Shown: positions 26,579 to 34,871 of the stretch, in pieces
How the letters are laid out: each line of letters starts with the position of its first letter
Numbering within the stretch: the stretch's first letter is position 1
DNA from: an uncultured Gammaproteobacteria bacterium
GTDB taxonomy: Bacteria > Pseudomonadota > Gammaproteobacteria > Pseudomonadales > Pseudohongiellaceae
Direction of reading: 5' to 3'
Length of the DNA: 64,000 nt
NCBI GenBank assembly: GCA_903837345.1
Contig: CAILUG010000009.1
Location: forward strand, 62,001-126,000
Notes under the pieces: generated by a model
The model's database searches: none
The model's input: only the letters and a program-made list of their open reading frames with translations
What the model was told of the DNA's origin: nothing
Made by a program: the position numbers and the translations under genes

Positions 26579-27028
26579 GTGTTCAATTCCAAACCGACCC
26601 TGCTGGCGAAAACCCTGGTTATTCTGTTGAGTTTCATGGGTTTATTGCTGGCCGAACAAGCCATCGCAGCCGCCAAAGACCAAATCACGGCGCGCCTGGA
26701 GCCAACCGGCAAGGTCTGTGTATTCGGTGAAGACTGCGCCAAGGGCATGAAAGTACCGGGGGCCGCTCCGTCAGCGCCAAAAACGCCGGAATCGGTTTAC
26801 AACACCTACTGCCAGGCCTGCCATGCCAAAGGCGTGAACAATGCGCCGACTTTTGGTGATGCCAAACTCTGGGCCCCGCACATCGCCAAGGGCAAGGATG
26901 TGCTGTATCAGAGCGCACTCAATGGTTTCAACAATGGTGCGATGCCGCAGCGTGGGACCTGTGCGGATTGCAGCGATGATGACATCAAGGCCACCGTCGA
27001 CTATCTGGTAAGCGCTGCCAAGAAGTAA
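26579..27028 (+). CDS. Cytochrome c5-type monoheme cytochrome
   Basis: A 149-residue exported c-type cytochrome. A signal segment (TLVILLSFMGLLLAEQAIA) is followed by one heme site CQACH (about 80) and an axial-Met candidate in NGAMPQRG. A second Cys pair (GTCADCSDDDIK) is typical of cytochrome c5. It carries electrons in the periplasm. The GTG start at 26579 follows TGAGGA; GTG 26552 is in frame further up. Pseudomonas genomes also carry a c5-type gene near rep. Confidence 0.88.
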   Translation: MFNSKPTLLAKTLVILLSFMGLLLAEQAIAAAKDQITARLEPTGKVCVFGEDCAKGMKVPGAAPSAPKTPESVYNTYCQACHAKGVNNAPTFGDAKLWAPHIAKGKDVLYQSALNGFNNGAMPQRGTCADCSDDDIKATVDYLVSAAKK

Positions 27029-27133
27029 CTGCATCAGTTCACCGCCTTGGACAGTCAGGTACTTCTGAAACACGCCAGGCTAGTTGAAACTTTCAGCTTC
27101 CCTCCAGCCACTACGCATGGCTTCGTGGCGTTC

Positions 27134-27170
27134 AGCAATGCACAAAGCTACGCTTCGTAGACGCATTGCT
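27134..27170. repeat. Nested inverted repeat between cytochrome c5 and rep
   Basis: Outer arms AGCAATGC (27134-27141) and GCATTGCT (27163-27170) enclose inner arms CTACG and CGTAG around a CTT loop. A stem-loop here could end both converging transcripts, though no long T-run follows on either strand. Confidence 0.55.
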
Positions 27171-27231
27171 TCACCCATGGCCTCAGACGGTTTCATAAGC
27201 ACCTGACTGCCCAAGGCTCGTCCAGATTCTT

Positions 27232-29247
27232 TCAGTCCAGCAAACTCTTCATGCGTGCCAGCGCGTCCTTGCCACGCGCTTCGGCTTTTTCCGGCGTCTG
27301 GTCGCTGACCCGCCCATCCCACTGCAGCAGATCCTGCGGCAGCTCTTCCAGGAAGCGGCTGGGTGAGGTTTCTGAAATATCACCATATTGCTTGCGTTGG
27401 CGCGCCATCGTGAAGGTCAGCAAATGCCGGGCGCGGGTGATGCCGACGTAGGCGAGCCGGCGCTCTTCTTCAATGTTGCCGCCTTCGATGCTGTTGCGGT
27501 GCGGCAGCAACTCCTCTTCCATGCCCATGATGAACACCACCGGGAATTCCAGCCCTTTGGCCGCGTGCAATGTCATCAATTGCACGCGATTGCTTTCCTC
27601 TTCCTGTTCCTGCTGTTCCAGCAGATCGCGCAGGATGAGTTTGTTGATGGCAGTTTCGAGGCTGTCGTCTTCGTCATTGCTGCGCGCTTTTTCCATGCTG
27701 TTTTGCAGTGAGGTCAGCAGGGTTTGCACGTTGCCCTGTGCGCGTTCCGCCGCTGCGGGAGTAGCACATTGCTGGCGCAGCCAGGCGTCGTAGTTAATGT
27801 CATCGAGCAGTTCGCGCACGATGCGCATGCCGTCACCGCGCTCCATGTGTTCGCGCTTCGCGCCCAGCCAGTCGGCAAATTCACGCAACTTGTCGCGCTG
27901 GTTGTCGGCCAGATGCTGATTGAGACCGACATGGCTGCAGGCAGCCAGCATGCTTACGTTGGCGGCTTTCGCATAGTGACCCAGCGATTCCAGGATGCTG
28001 GGACCCATCTTGCGACGCGGTGTGTTGATACAGCGCAGAAAAGCATTGTCGTCATCCGGGTTGATCAACAGGCGCAAATAAGCCATCAAATCCTTGATTT
28101 CGGTGCGGGCAAAAAAGGAAGTGCCGCCAGTCAATACATAGGGCACTTGCTGCGCCTGCAAATGAATCTCCAGCAGTCGCGCCTGATGATTGCCGCGATA
28201 GAGCACCGCGAAATCCTTGAAGCGCAAATGCCGGTGTGCCGCCAGCAACAGTATCTCAGTGGCGATGCGCTCGACCTCCGCTTCCTCGTTGGCGCACACC
28301 AATACCCGGAGCGGATCACCCTGGCCGTATTCGCTCCACAAGGCTTTCTCGAACACATGCGGGTTGTTGGCGATCAGCGCGTTGGCAGCGGTAAGTATGT
28401 TGTTGGTGGAACGGTAGTTCTGCTCGAGCTTGATGACGCGCAAGCCAGGGTAATCCTGCTGCAACAAATCCATGTTCTCGGGTTTGGCGCCGCGCCAGGA
28501 GTAGATGGACTGGTCATCATCACCCACCACCGTCAGACAACCGCGATCGCCGATCAGCTGTTTCACAAAGTGGTACTGCATGTTGTTGGTGTCCTGGTAC
28601 TCATCCACCAGCAAATAGCGGATATGGCGGCGCCATTTCTCGAGCACTTCCGGTTTGTCCTGGAAAAGTTGTGCCGGCAGCAATATCAGATCGTCGAAAT
28701 CCACTGCATTGAACGCGCGCAAGCTGCGCTGGTAATCGGTGTAAACGCGCGCAGCCAGTGCTTCCTCTGGCGTGGCGGCGATGGCGGCTGCCTGCCCGGG
28801 CGTGAGGAACTGGTTTTTGAAACGGGAAATAATGCCAGCCAGTAGCTTGATCTGGTCCTCGGCGGCTTCATTGTCTTTCAGCATCAGTTCTTTCAGCAAC
28901 GAGATGCAATCGGTCTCATCGAAAATGCTGAAGCTGGACTTGAGTCCGAGATGACCGCACTCGCGCCGGATGATGGTGAGTCCCAGATGGTGAAAGGTGG
29001 AAATGATCAGCCCGCGGCTGTTCTTGCCCTGTAACAGCTTGCCGACCCGCTCCTTCATTTCGCGCGCCGCCTTGTTGGTAAATGTGAGCGCAGCAATGTG
29101 ATTGGGCTGATAACCGCAGTCGCTGATCAGATAGGCAATTTTCTGCGTGATCACGCTGGTCTTGCCGCTGCCGGCGCCGGCGAGCACCAACAGGGGTCCA
29201 TCGAGATAGCGCACAGCGCTGTGTTGGCGGGCGTTGAGGGTATTCAT
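27232..29247 (-). CDS. rep: ATP-dependent DNA helicase Rep
   Basis: A 671-residue SF1A 3'-5' helicase that helps replication forks pass protein blocks. All motifs are present: Walker A LAGAGSGKT (about 24), LTFTNKAAREM, motif II LLVDEYQDTN, motif III VVGDDDQSIYSWRGA, motif IV LEQNYRST, motif V MTLHAAKGLEFPVVF, and motif VI RRLAYVGITRAR. The length equals E. coli Rep. ATG 29247 fits the conserved Rep N-terminus; TTG 29253 is an in-frame alternative. The neighbours match the Pseudomonas rep region. Confidence 0.95.
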   Translation of the reverse strand: MNTLNARQHSAVRYLDGPLLVLAGAGSGKTSVITQKIAYLISDCGYQPNHIAALTFTNKAAREMKERVGKLLQGKNSRGLIISTFHHLGLTIIRRECGHLGLKSSFSIFDETDCISLLKELMLKDNEAAEDQIKLLAGIISRFKNQFLTPGQAAAIAATPEEALAARVYTDYQRSLRAFNAVDFDDLILLPAQLFQDKPEVLEKWRRHIRYLLVDEYQDTNNMQYHFVKQLIGDRGCLTVVGDDDQSIYSWRGAKPENMDLLQQDYPGLRVIKLEQNYRSTNNILTAANALIANNPHVFEKALWSEYGQGDPLRVLVCANEEAEVERIATEILLLAAHRHLRFKDFAVLYRGNHQARLLEIHLQAQQVPYVLTGGTSFFARTEIKDLMAYLRLLINPDDDNAFLRCINTPRRKMGPSILESLGHYAKAANVSMLAACSHVGLNQHLADNQRDKLREFADWLGAKREHMERGDGMRIVRELLDDINYDAWLRQQCATPAAAERAQGNVQTLLTSLQNSMEKARSNDEDDSLETAINKLILRDLLEQQEQEEESNRVQLMTLHAAKGLEFPVVFIMGMEEELLPHRNSIEGGNIEEERRLAYVGITRARHLLTFTMARQRKQYGDISETSPSRFLEELPQDLLQWDGRVSDQTPEKAEARGKDALARMKSLLD

Positions 29248-29374
29248 GCGCAAGGATCAAGCGGGGGCCGCGCATGATAGCCAGTTTGGCCGCTGCCAGC
29301 CATGACGAAAACTGGCAGAAACTGCCAAGCTGGACTAGTGTGCAGTCAGGGAATCAACCAGGCAAGGATGCAAT

Positions 29375-30877
29375 ATGGCACTCGCAATTGTGCACTCGCG
29401 CGCCACGCTTGGCATAGATGCCCCGCTGGTCACGGTGGAAGTGCATCTGTCCAACGGCTTGCCTAATTTCACGATTGTGGGCATGCCCGAAACTGCAGTC
29501 AGGGAAAGTCGCGAACGGGTGCGCAGTGCACTGCTCAATTCACAACTGGAATTTCCGCAGCAACGGCTCACCATCAATCTGGCGCCAGCCGAGCTGCCCA
29601 AGGCTGGCGGACGCTTTGATCTGGCAATAGCCATCGGCATCCTGGCGGCCTCAGGCCAGCTTGATGCCACATTGCTCACCAACCAGGTGTTTATCGGGGA
29701 ACTGGCGCTCTCCGGTGAGGTGCGGCGGGTGGGTGGCTTGTTGCCAGGTCTGCTGGCCTGCTATCGCGAGCGGCGCAGCTGCATTATTCCGATGGAAAAC
29801 AGCATGGAGGCGGCGCTGTTGCCGGATGCGGATGTACGGCTGTGTTCGCATCTGTTGCAGGTGTTGCAGTTTTTGCGCAAGGAAACCGAATTGGCAAAAC
29901 CCCAGCCGCAGCCTGCCATGGAAGTCGCAGCGCTGCCGGATTTTCGTGAAGTGATCGGCCAGGATGCCGCCAAGCGCGCACTGCTGATCGCAGCAGCCGG
30001 TTCACATAATGTATTGCTCAGAGGCCCGCCCGGCACTGGCAAAACCATGCTGGCCTCCCGACTGCCTGGCATCCTGCCGCCGCTGAAACAGGCAGAAGCG
30101 CTGGAAGTAGCGGCGATTCACTCACTGACACAGCAACAACCATCACCGACAGTTTGGCAACAACCCCCGTTTCGCACTCCCCATCACACCAGCTCGGCTG
30201 TGGCGCTGGCCGGTGGTGGCAGCACGCTGCATCCGGGTGAAATCAGTCTGGCGCATCATGGCGTGCTGTTTCTCGATGAGTTGCCCGAGTTCAATCCGCG
30301 CGTGCTGGAAGTGTTGCGTGAGCCGCTGGAGGCCGGACACATCCAGATTTCGCGCACGCGTTACCGGGTCAGGTTGCCGGCACGTATCCAGCTGGTGGCA
30401 ACGATGAATTTGTGTCCCTGCGGGCGAAGTGGTGCCGAAGACCAGCGTTGCACGTGCTCAGAAGAAAAAATAAGGCAGTATCAGCATCGCATCTCCGGGC
30501 CTTTGCTGGATCGCATAGATCTGCATGTGAGTGTGGCGAGGTTGGCAGAAACAGACAAAGCAGCTTTGTTGCAACGCGCACCCACTGGAGTGTCATGCAG
30601 CAGCGAACTGCGTCAACGCGTGATTCTGTGCAGGGAATTGCAACTCTCGCGTTGTGGCAAACTCAACGGGCATCTTCAGCAGGAACAACTAGCCGAACAC
30701 TGTGCACTCACCAAGACCGACGCTACCTTGCTTGATGAAGCAGTGACACGGCTGAAATTATCGACGAGATCATTTTTCCGCATACTGAAAATTGCACGCA
30801 CGATTGCCGATCTTGAAGTGGCGCCACAGATAGCTACTTCACATTTGCTGGAAGCAATCAATTACCGGCGCTTCTGA
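29375..30877 (+). CDS. comM: YifB/ComM family Mg-chelatase-like AAA ATPase
   Basis: A 500-residue hexameric ATPase; ComM promotes branch migration during integration of transformed DNA. An N-terminal Lon-like domain (ALAIVHSRATLGIDAPLVTV; ELPKAGGRFDLAIAIGIL) is followed by the AAA core with Walker A RGPPGTGKTMLASRLPG (about 215), sensor-linked HHTSSAVALAGGG, Walker B FLDELPEF, and the four-Cys segment NLCPCGRSG...CTCS. The C-terminal Mg_chelatase_C ends RTIADLE. Full length, ATG start, divergent from rep. Confidence 0.95.
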   Translation: MALAIVHSRATLGIDAPLVTVEVHLSNGLPNFTIVGMPETAVRESRERVRSALLNSQLEFPQQRLTINLAPAELPKAGGRFDLAIAIGILAASGQLDATLLTNQVFIGELALSGEVRRVGGLLPGLLACYRERRSCIIPMENSMEAALLPDADVRLCSHLLQVLQFLRKETELAKPQPQPAMEVAALPDFREVIGQDAAKRALLIAAAGSHNVLLRGPPGTGKTMLASRLPGILPPLKQAEALEVAAIHSLTQQQPSPTVWQQPPFRTPHHTSSAVALAGGGSTLHPGEISLAHHGVLFLDELPEFNPRVLEVLREPLEAGHIQISRTRYRVRLPARIQLVATMNLCPCGRSGAEDQRCTCSEEKIRQYQHRISGPLLDRIDLHVSVARLAETDKAALLQRAPTGVSCSSELRQRVILCRELQLSRCGKLNGHLQQEQLAEHCALTKTDATLLDEAVTRLKLSTRSFFRILKIARTIADLEVAPQIATSHLLEAINYRRF

Positions 30878-30903
30878 AACGTGGTTCAGTATTGCTTGGG
30901 TAA

Positions 30904-31140
30904 TCAGCGCTTTTCCATCTGCGCAAGCCGCTGTTCCAGCTCGGCGATACGCTCACTGGCACGCGCAAGGATTTGCCGCTGGGCATCAAACTCTTCCCGC
31001 GTCACCAGATGCAGCTTGCCAAGACTGGCCTGTAGCAACGCATAGAGATCATGCTCGATCTTGCTGCGGGCGGCTTCAGCGGCGGGGAATACGGAGGCAG
31101 CTTTCTGGCTGAGGGTATGCAGGAATTCGTTGTTGAGCAT
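30904..31140 (-). CDS. ubiK: Ubiquinone biosynthesis accessory factor UbiK
   Basis: A 78-residue protein of the UbiK/YqiC (BMFP) family. It has an amphipathic N-terminal helix (FLHTLSQKAASVFP) and a C-terminal coiled coil (REEFDAQRQILARASERIAELEQRL). It supports the soluble Ubi complex in aerobic ubiquinone synthesis. It faces glnK across a 163-bp gap that must hold both promoters. Confidence 0.93.
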   Translation of the reverse strand: MLNNEFLHTLSQKAASVFPAAEAARSKIEHDLYALLQASLGKLHLVTREEFDAQRQILARASERIAELEQRLAQMEKR

Positions 31141-31177
31141 GGCACAGACCTGAGGCTACGGCGGGAGACAAGAGTAA

Positions 31178-31642
<465 letters not shown>

Positions 31643-31657
31643 CAGTCAGCCGGGCGC

Positions 31658-32386
31658 TCAGTCTGGCTCTCCCCACAAAAATTGCAATACCGACAGCGCC
31701 GCCACCGGCGCTGTTTCCGTTCTGAGCACCCGGTTTCCCAAGCGGATGCCGGTAAATCCGGCAGTCTTGGCAGCGGCGATTTCGGCTGGCGACAAACCGC
31801 CTTCCGGTCCTATCAGCAAGCTGACTCCGTTTGCAGGTCTGGGTCCGGCCAGGTGACCACTTTCTTCGTGATCGAGTACCAGCCGCAATCCGCCACCGGT
31901 TCTGGCCAGCCAGGTCTCCAGATTTTGCGGGGTTTCAACCAGCGGCACTTTGACGCGGCCGCTCTGCTCGCAGGCGCTGATAGCAATCTGTTGCCAATGA
32001 CTTTGCCGCTTGTCCACCCGCTCACCGCTGAGCTTCACTTCACAGTGCTCGGTAAACAGCGGCACGATCACTGACACTCCCAGTTCCACACTTTTCTGGA
32101 TGGCGTAGTCCATACGTTCGCCGCGGGAAATGCCCAGGCCAAGATGGGTGTGCAGTGCCGACTCGGTGGCTGGAGCGCGAGCCGCCCCTACCCGCACCTG
32201 CACTTCATGTTTGCCCACGTTCTCGACGGTTGCCTGGTATTCGAGACCATCACCATTGAACAGCACCAGCCGATCGCCGTTGCCGACCCGCAAAACCTTG
32301 CCGAGATAATGGGCAGCTGCATCGGTCAAGACCCGGGTGCTGTCGGCTGACAATGGCAAAGCGGTGAACAGTCGGGAAATACGCAT
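31658..32386 (-). CDS. rsmE: 16S rRNA (uracil(1498)-N3)-methyltransferase
   Basis: A 242-residue SPOUT methyltransferase that methylates N3 of U1498 in 16S rRNA. The N-terminal PUA-like domain begins RISRLFTALPL and contains HYLGKVLRVGNGDRL. The knotted SAM site shows LLIGPEGGLSPAE and LGNRVLRTETAPVAAL. Length is normal. It converges on glnK with a 15-bp gap and diverges from the flavin monooxygenase. Confidence 0.95.
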   Translation of the reverse strand: MRISRLFTALPLSADSTRVLTDAAAHYLGKVLRVGNGDRLVLFNGDGLEYQATVENVGKHEVQVRVGAARAPATESALHTHLGLGISRGERMDYAIQKSVELGVSVIVPLFTEHCEVKLSGERVDKRQSHWQQIAISACEQSGRVKVPLVETPQNLETWLARTGGGLRLVLDHEESGHLAGPRPANGVSLLIGPEGGLSPAEIAAAKTAGFTGIRLGNRVLRTETAPVAALSVLQFLWGEPD

Positions 32387-32458
32387 AAGGCGCGGGGCTT
32401 CCTGATATTATGTTTATCAATACAGACGAAGGCATTTTACCTGTCTTGCTGACAAACC

Positions 32459-33733
32459 TTGCATGCGCCGCAGGAGTTAACACTGGCTACCACCCACGAT
32501 ATTCCCCATGAGTGCGACATCCTGGTCAATGGCGGCGGGATGGTGGGGCTGTGTTTGTCGCTGGCATTGGCACAACAAGGCTTCGATATCGTAGTGCTCG
32601 ACGCCCAGCCGGCACCGCCAGAGGTGGCCCGGTTGCGGGCCACGCTGGGCGATCAGCAGTTCGACAGCAGGGTGAGTGCGTTGACCCCGGGCAGCCAGAG
32701 CTGGCTGCAGCAGCTGGGCGTCTGGGACGCCCTGGCCGACTTGCGAGTGTGTGCCTATAGCGACATGCACGTCTGGGATGCCGATGGCACCGGCTCCATC
32801 CATTTCACTGCCGAGGAAGTGCACAGGCCCTGCCTGGGCCATATCGTGGAAAACCGGCTGATTTGTGCCGTTTTGCACGAAGCGCTGCGTCAGCTGCCGC
32901 AAGTGAAACTCTGCAACAACCACACGCTGGCCGCGGTTGAACAGGCCGTCGATACCAGCAACCGCGCGCTGGTGGTGTGCGACAACGGCGCGGCTTTCAG
33001 CTTTCGATTGCTGATCGGTGCCGATGGCGGCAGCTCACTGGTACGCAAGCTGTGCGCGTTCACCACCCGCGAATGGAGTTATCAGCAGCAGGCCATTGTT
33101 TGCACGATCAAAACCGCAGTTTCCCATCAATTTACCGCCTGGCAACGCTTCATGAGTGGCGGCCCGCTGGCGGTGTTGCCACTGCTGCAGGTGGGAGCTC
33201 AATCCCAGCACTGCAGTTCCATTGTGTGGAGTTGCGACGACGACAAGGCAGCTGCGTTGATGGCACTGTCCGAGCCAGCGTTCGCGCAGGAACTGCAGCG
33301 GGCTTTTGAATCCAGGCTGGGGGCGATGGAGATTATTGCCCCCCGCCAGGTATTCCCGTTGCATCAGCAACATGCGATTCATTATGCCAAGCCCGGCGTC
33401 GTGCTGGTGGGCGATGCCGCCCATACCTTGCATCCGCTGGCAGGCCAGGGCGTGAACCTGGGCCTGGCAGATGCAGAGTGTCTGGCTCAGGTGCTGACCA
33501 AGGCCAGACAGCGGGGCGAGGACATTGCCGCCATCCAGACCCTCAGTCGTTATCAGCGCGAACGCAAAGGCCCCAATCTGGGCATGATGCTGAGCATGGA
33601 AATGTTCAAACGCGCGTTTGGCAGCGATGCCCTGATGCTGCGCTGGTTACGCAACACCGGTTTGCGGGTTGCCAATCAGAACCTGGCGCTGAAACGCACA
33701 TTGATCCAGCATGCCATGGGACTGCCAGTTTAA
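32459..33733 (+). CDS. UbiH/UbiI/VisC-family FAD-dependent hydroxylase
   Basis: A flavin monooxygenase of the ubiquinone ring-hydroxylase family, about 424 residues. It has the FAD-binding NGGGMVGLCLSLALAQQG at the N-terminus, LLIGADGGSSLVR (DG motif), and GDAAHTLHPLAGQGVNLGLAD, the UbiH family signature. It probably hydroxylates the C5 or C6 position of the polyprenyl-phenol ring. The start is awkward: no ATG lies near the conserved N-terminus. TTG 32459 has a weak site. CAGGAG at 32471-32476 is spaced for a CTG at 32483. Gene order before gcvH recalls ubiI of E. coli. Confidence 0.87.
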   Translation: MHAPQELTLATTHDIPHECDILVNGGGMVGLCLSLALAQQGFDIVVLDAQPAPPEVARLRATLGDQQFDSRVSALTPGSQSWLQQLGVWDALADLRVCAYSDMHVWDADGTGSIHFTAEEVHRPCLGHIVENRLICAVLHEALRQLPQVKLCNNHTLAAVEQAVDTSNRALVVCDNGAAFSFRLLIGADGGSSLVRKLCAFTTREWSYQQQAIVCTIKTAVSHQFTAWQRFMSGGPLAVLPLLQVGAQSQHCSSIVWSCDDDKAAALMALSEPAFAQELQRAFESRLGAMEIIAPRQVFPLHQQHAIHYAKPGVVLVGDAAHTLHPLAGQGVNLGLADAECLAQVLTKARQRGEDIAAIQTLSRYQRERKGPNLGMMLSMEMFKRAFGSDALMLRWLRNTGLRVANQNLALKRTLIQHAMGLPV

Positions 33734-33772
33734 TCGAATGCCTATATTTTAAAGGAAATAATAAGGTAGTAA

Positions 33773-33937
33773 ATGCTCACTCCACTTGCTGAAAACTTCA
33801 GCGCTGCCTTGCACCAGCACTTGCTCTTGCCTATGATGCCAGTCATGTCATTTTGGAGGGGTTACTCCGCACAAGATCATGAGCGCCGCACCCGAAGAGC
33901 TTTACTACACGGCTGCCCATGTATGGCTGCAACTTGA
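33773..33937 (+). CDS. Possible small ORF overlapping gcvH
   Basis: A 54-codon frame (MLTPLAENFSAALHQHLL onwards) starts at an ATG placed after AAGGTAG, a better ribosome-binding site than that of gcvH. It ends inside gcvH in another frame. There is no recognisable family. It may be a translated leader for gcvH or chance; it is not a GcvT remnant as far as I can see. Confidence 0.2.
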   Translation: MLTPLAENFSAALHQHLLLPMMPVMSFWRGYSAQDHERRTRRALLHGCPCMAAT

Positions 33938-34265
33938 AGACGACCACCACGCGCGGGTAGGTATCACTGATTTTGCCCAGTCACAGTTGGGCGATGTGGT
34001 GTTCGTGGAGTTGCCGGAAGTCACCAGTGTGGTCAGCACCGGTGAAGAAGTCAGTCTGGTGGAGTCAGTGAAGACGGCTTCCGACATTCCCACGCCGGTG
34101 TCAGGCGTCATTACCGTGGTGAATGAGGCCTTGCGCACCACCCCCGAACTCATCAATTCCTCTCCTTATGACAAGGGTTGGATTTTCAAAATCCGCATCA
34201 GTAACAAAGGTGAACTGTCAGATCTGTTGGGTGCCGGGGATTACCTCGAATCCTGTGTAGACTGA
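33879..34265 (+). CDS. gcvH: Glycine cleavage system H protein
   Basis: A 128-residue lipoyl carrier that shuttles the aminomethyl group between the P, T and L proteins. The lipoylated Lys is in [11 protein letters not shown], flanked by the typical [11 protein letters not shown] and the end segment [15 protein letters not shown]. Length is standard. No gcvT or gcvP lies beside it, so it is separated from its partners or may serve mainly as a lipoyl relay. The ribosome-binding site is poor; GGAGG is about 20 bp upstream. Confidence 0.93.
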   Translation: MSAAPEELYYTAAHVWLQLEDDHHARVGITDFAQSQLGDVVFVELPEVTSVVSTGEEVSLVESVKTASDIPTPVSGVITVVNEALRTTPELINSSPYDKGWIFKIRISNKGELSDLLGAGDYLESCVD

Positions 34266-34348
34266 TCGGGCTGTCCGGAAGCTGCTTCCATACACAGCAC
34301 AGACATCACCACCAGACTGCAGTCAGTCTGGAAACGCAGGCTAGCATC

Positions 34349-34843
34349 GTGATTGATACTGACGGTTACAGGCCCAATGTGGGGCTCATTATCTGCAACG
34401 GCACCGGCAAACTGCTGTGGGCCAAACGTGTAGGGCAGGATGCCTGGCAATTTCCGCAAGGCGGCATCCAGCGCAATGAATCGCCGGAAGCAGCGATGTT
34501 GCGCGAACTCAATGAAGAAGTGGGGCTGGAGCCCGCCGATGTCAGCATCCTGGCACGCACCAGCAACTGGCTGCACTACAAATTGCCGCCGCATCTGGTG
34601 CGCCACAAATCGAATCCGGTATGCATAGGACAGAAGCAATTGTGGTTTCTGCTGCAGTTGGTGGGTGATGATGAAAAGATCCGCTTCGATCGCGGTGCCA
34701 AGCCGGAATTCGACGCAGTACGCTGGATAGACTACTGGACTGCTGCCGAAGAAGTGGTGGCCTTCAAGCGTGAAGTTTACAAATCAGCATTGTCCGAACT
34801 GGAAATGACCTATCGCAAACAGCTGGAACCCGGATCAGCGTAG
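34349..34843 (+). CDS. rppH: RNA pyrophosphohydrolase
   Basis: A 164-residue Nudix enzyme that removes pyrophosphate from the 5' end of mRNA and so triggers RNase E decay. The Nudix box [20 protein letters not shown] fits GX5EX7REUXEEXGU. The N-terminal [12 protein letters not shown] and WQFPQGG are RppH hallmarks. The start is GTG 34349 ([10 protein letters not shown]), fitting the family N-terminus. ptsP follows after 28 bp, as in E. coli and Pseudomonas. Confidence 0.95.
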   Translation: MIDTDGYRPNVGLIICNGTGKLLWAKRVGQDAWQFPQGGIQRNESPEAAMLRELNEEVGLEPADVSILARTSNWLHYKLPPHLVRHKSNPVCIGQKQLWFLLQLVGDDEKIRFDRGAKPEFDAVRWIDYWTAAEEVVAFKREVYKSALSELEMTYRKQLEPGSA

Positions 34844-34871
34844 CAAGCCACACCAACAACCAGGACTCTTC

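Noticed and set aside
27724-28845. A 373-codon plus-strand frame opposite rep
   Set aside because: Rep motifs cover the entire minus-strand frame; the plus frame is its shadow.
33773-33937. A GcvT remnant between the UbiH-family gene and gcvH
   Set aside because: Only the first residues (MLTPL) recall GcvT; the rest has no similarity, so this is listed only as a doubtful small ORF.
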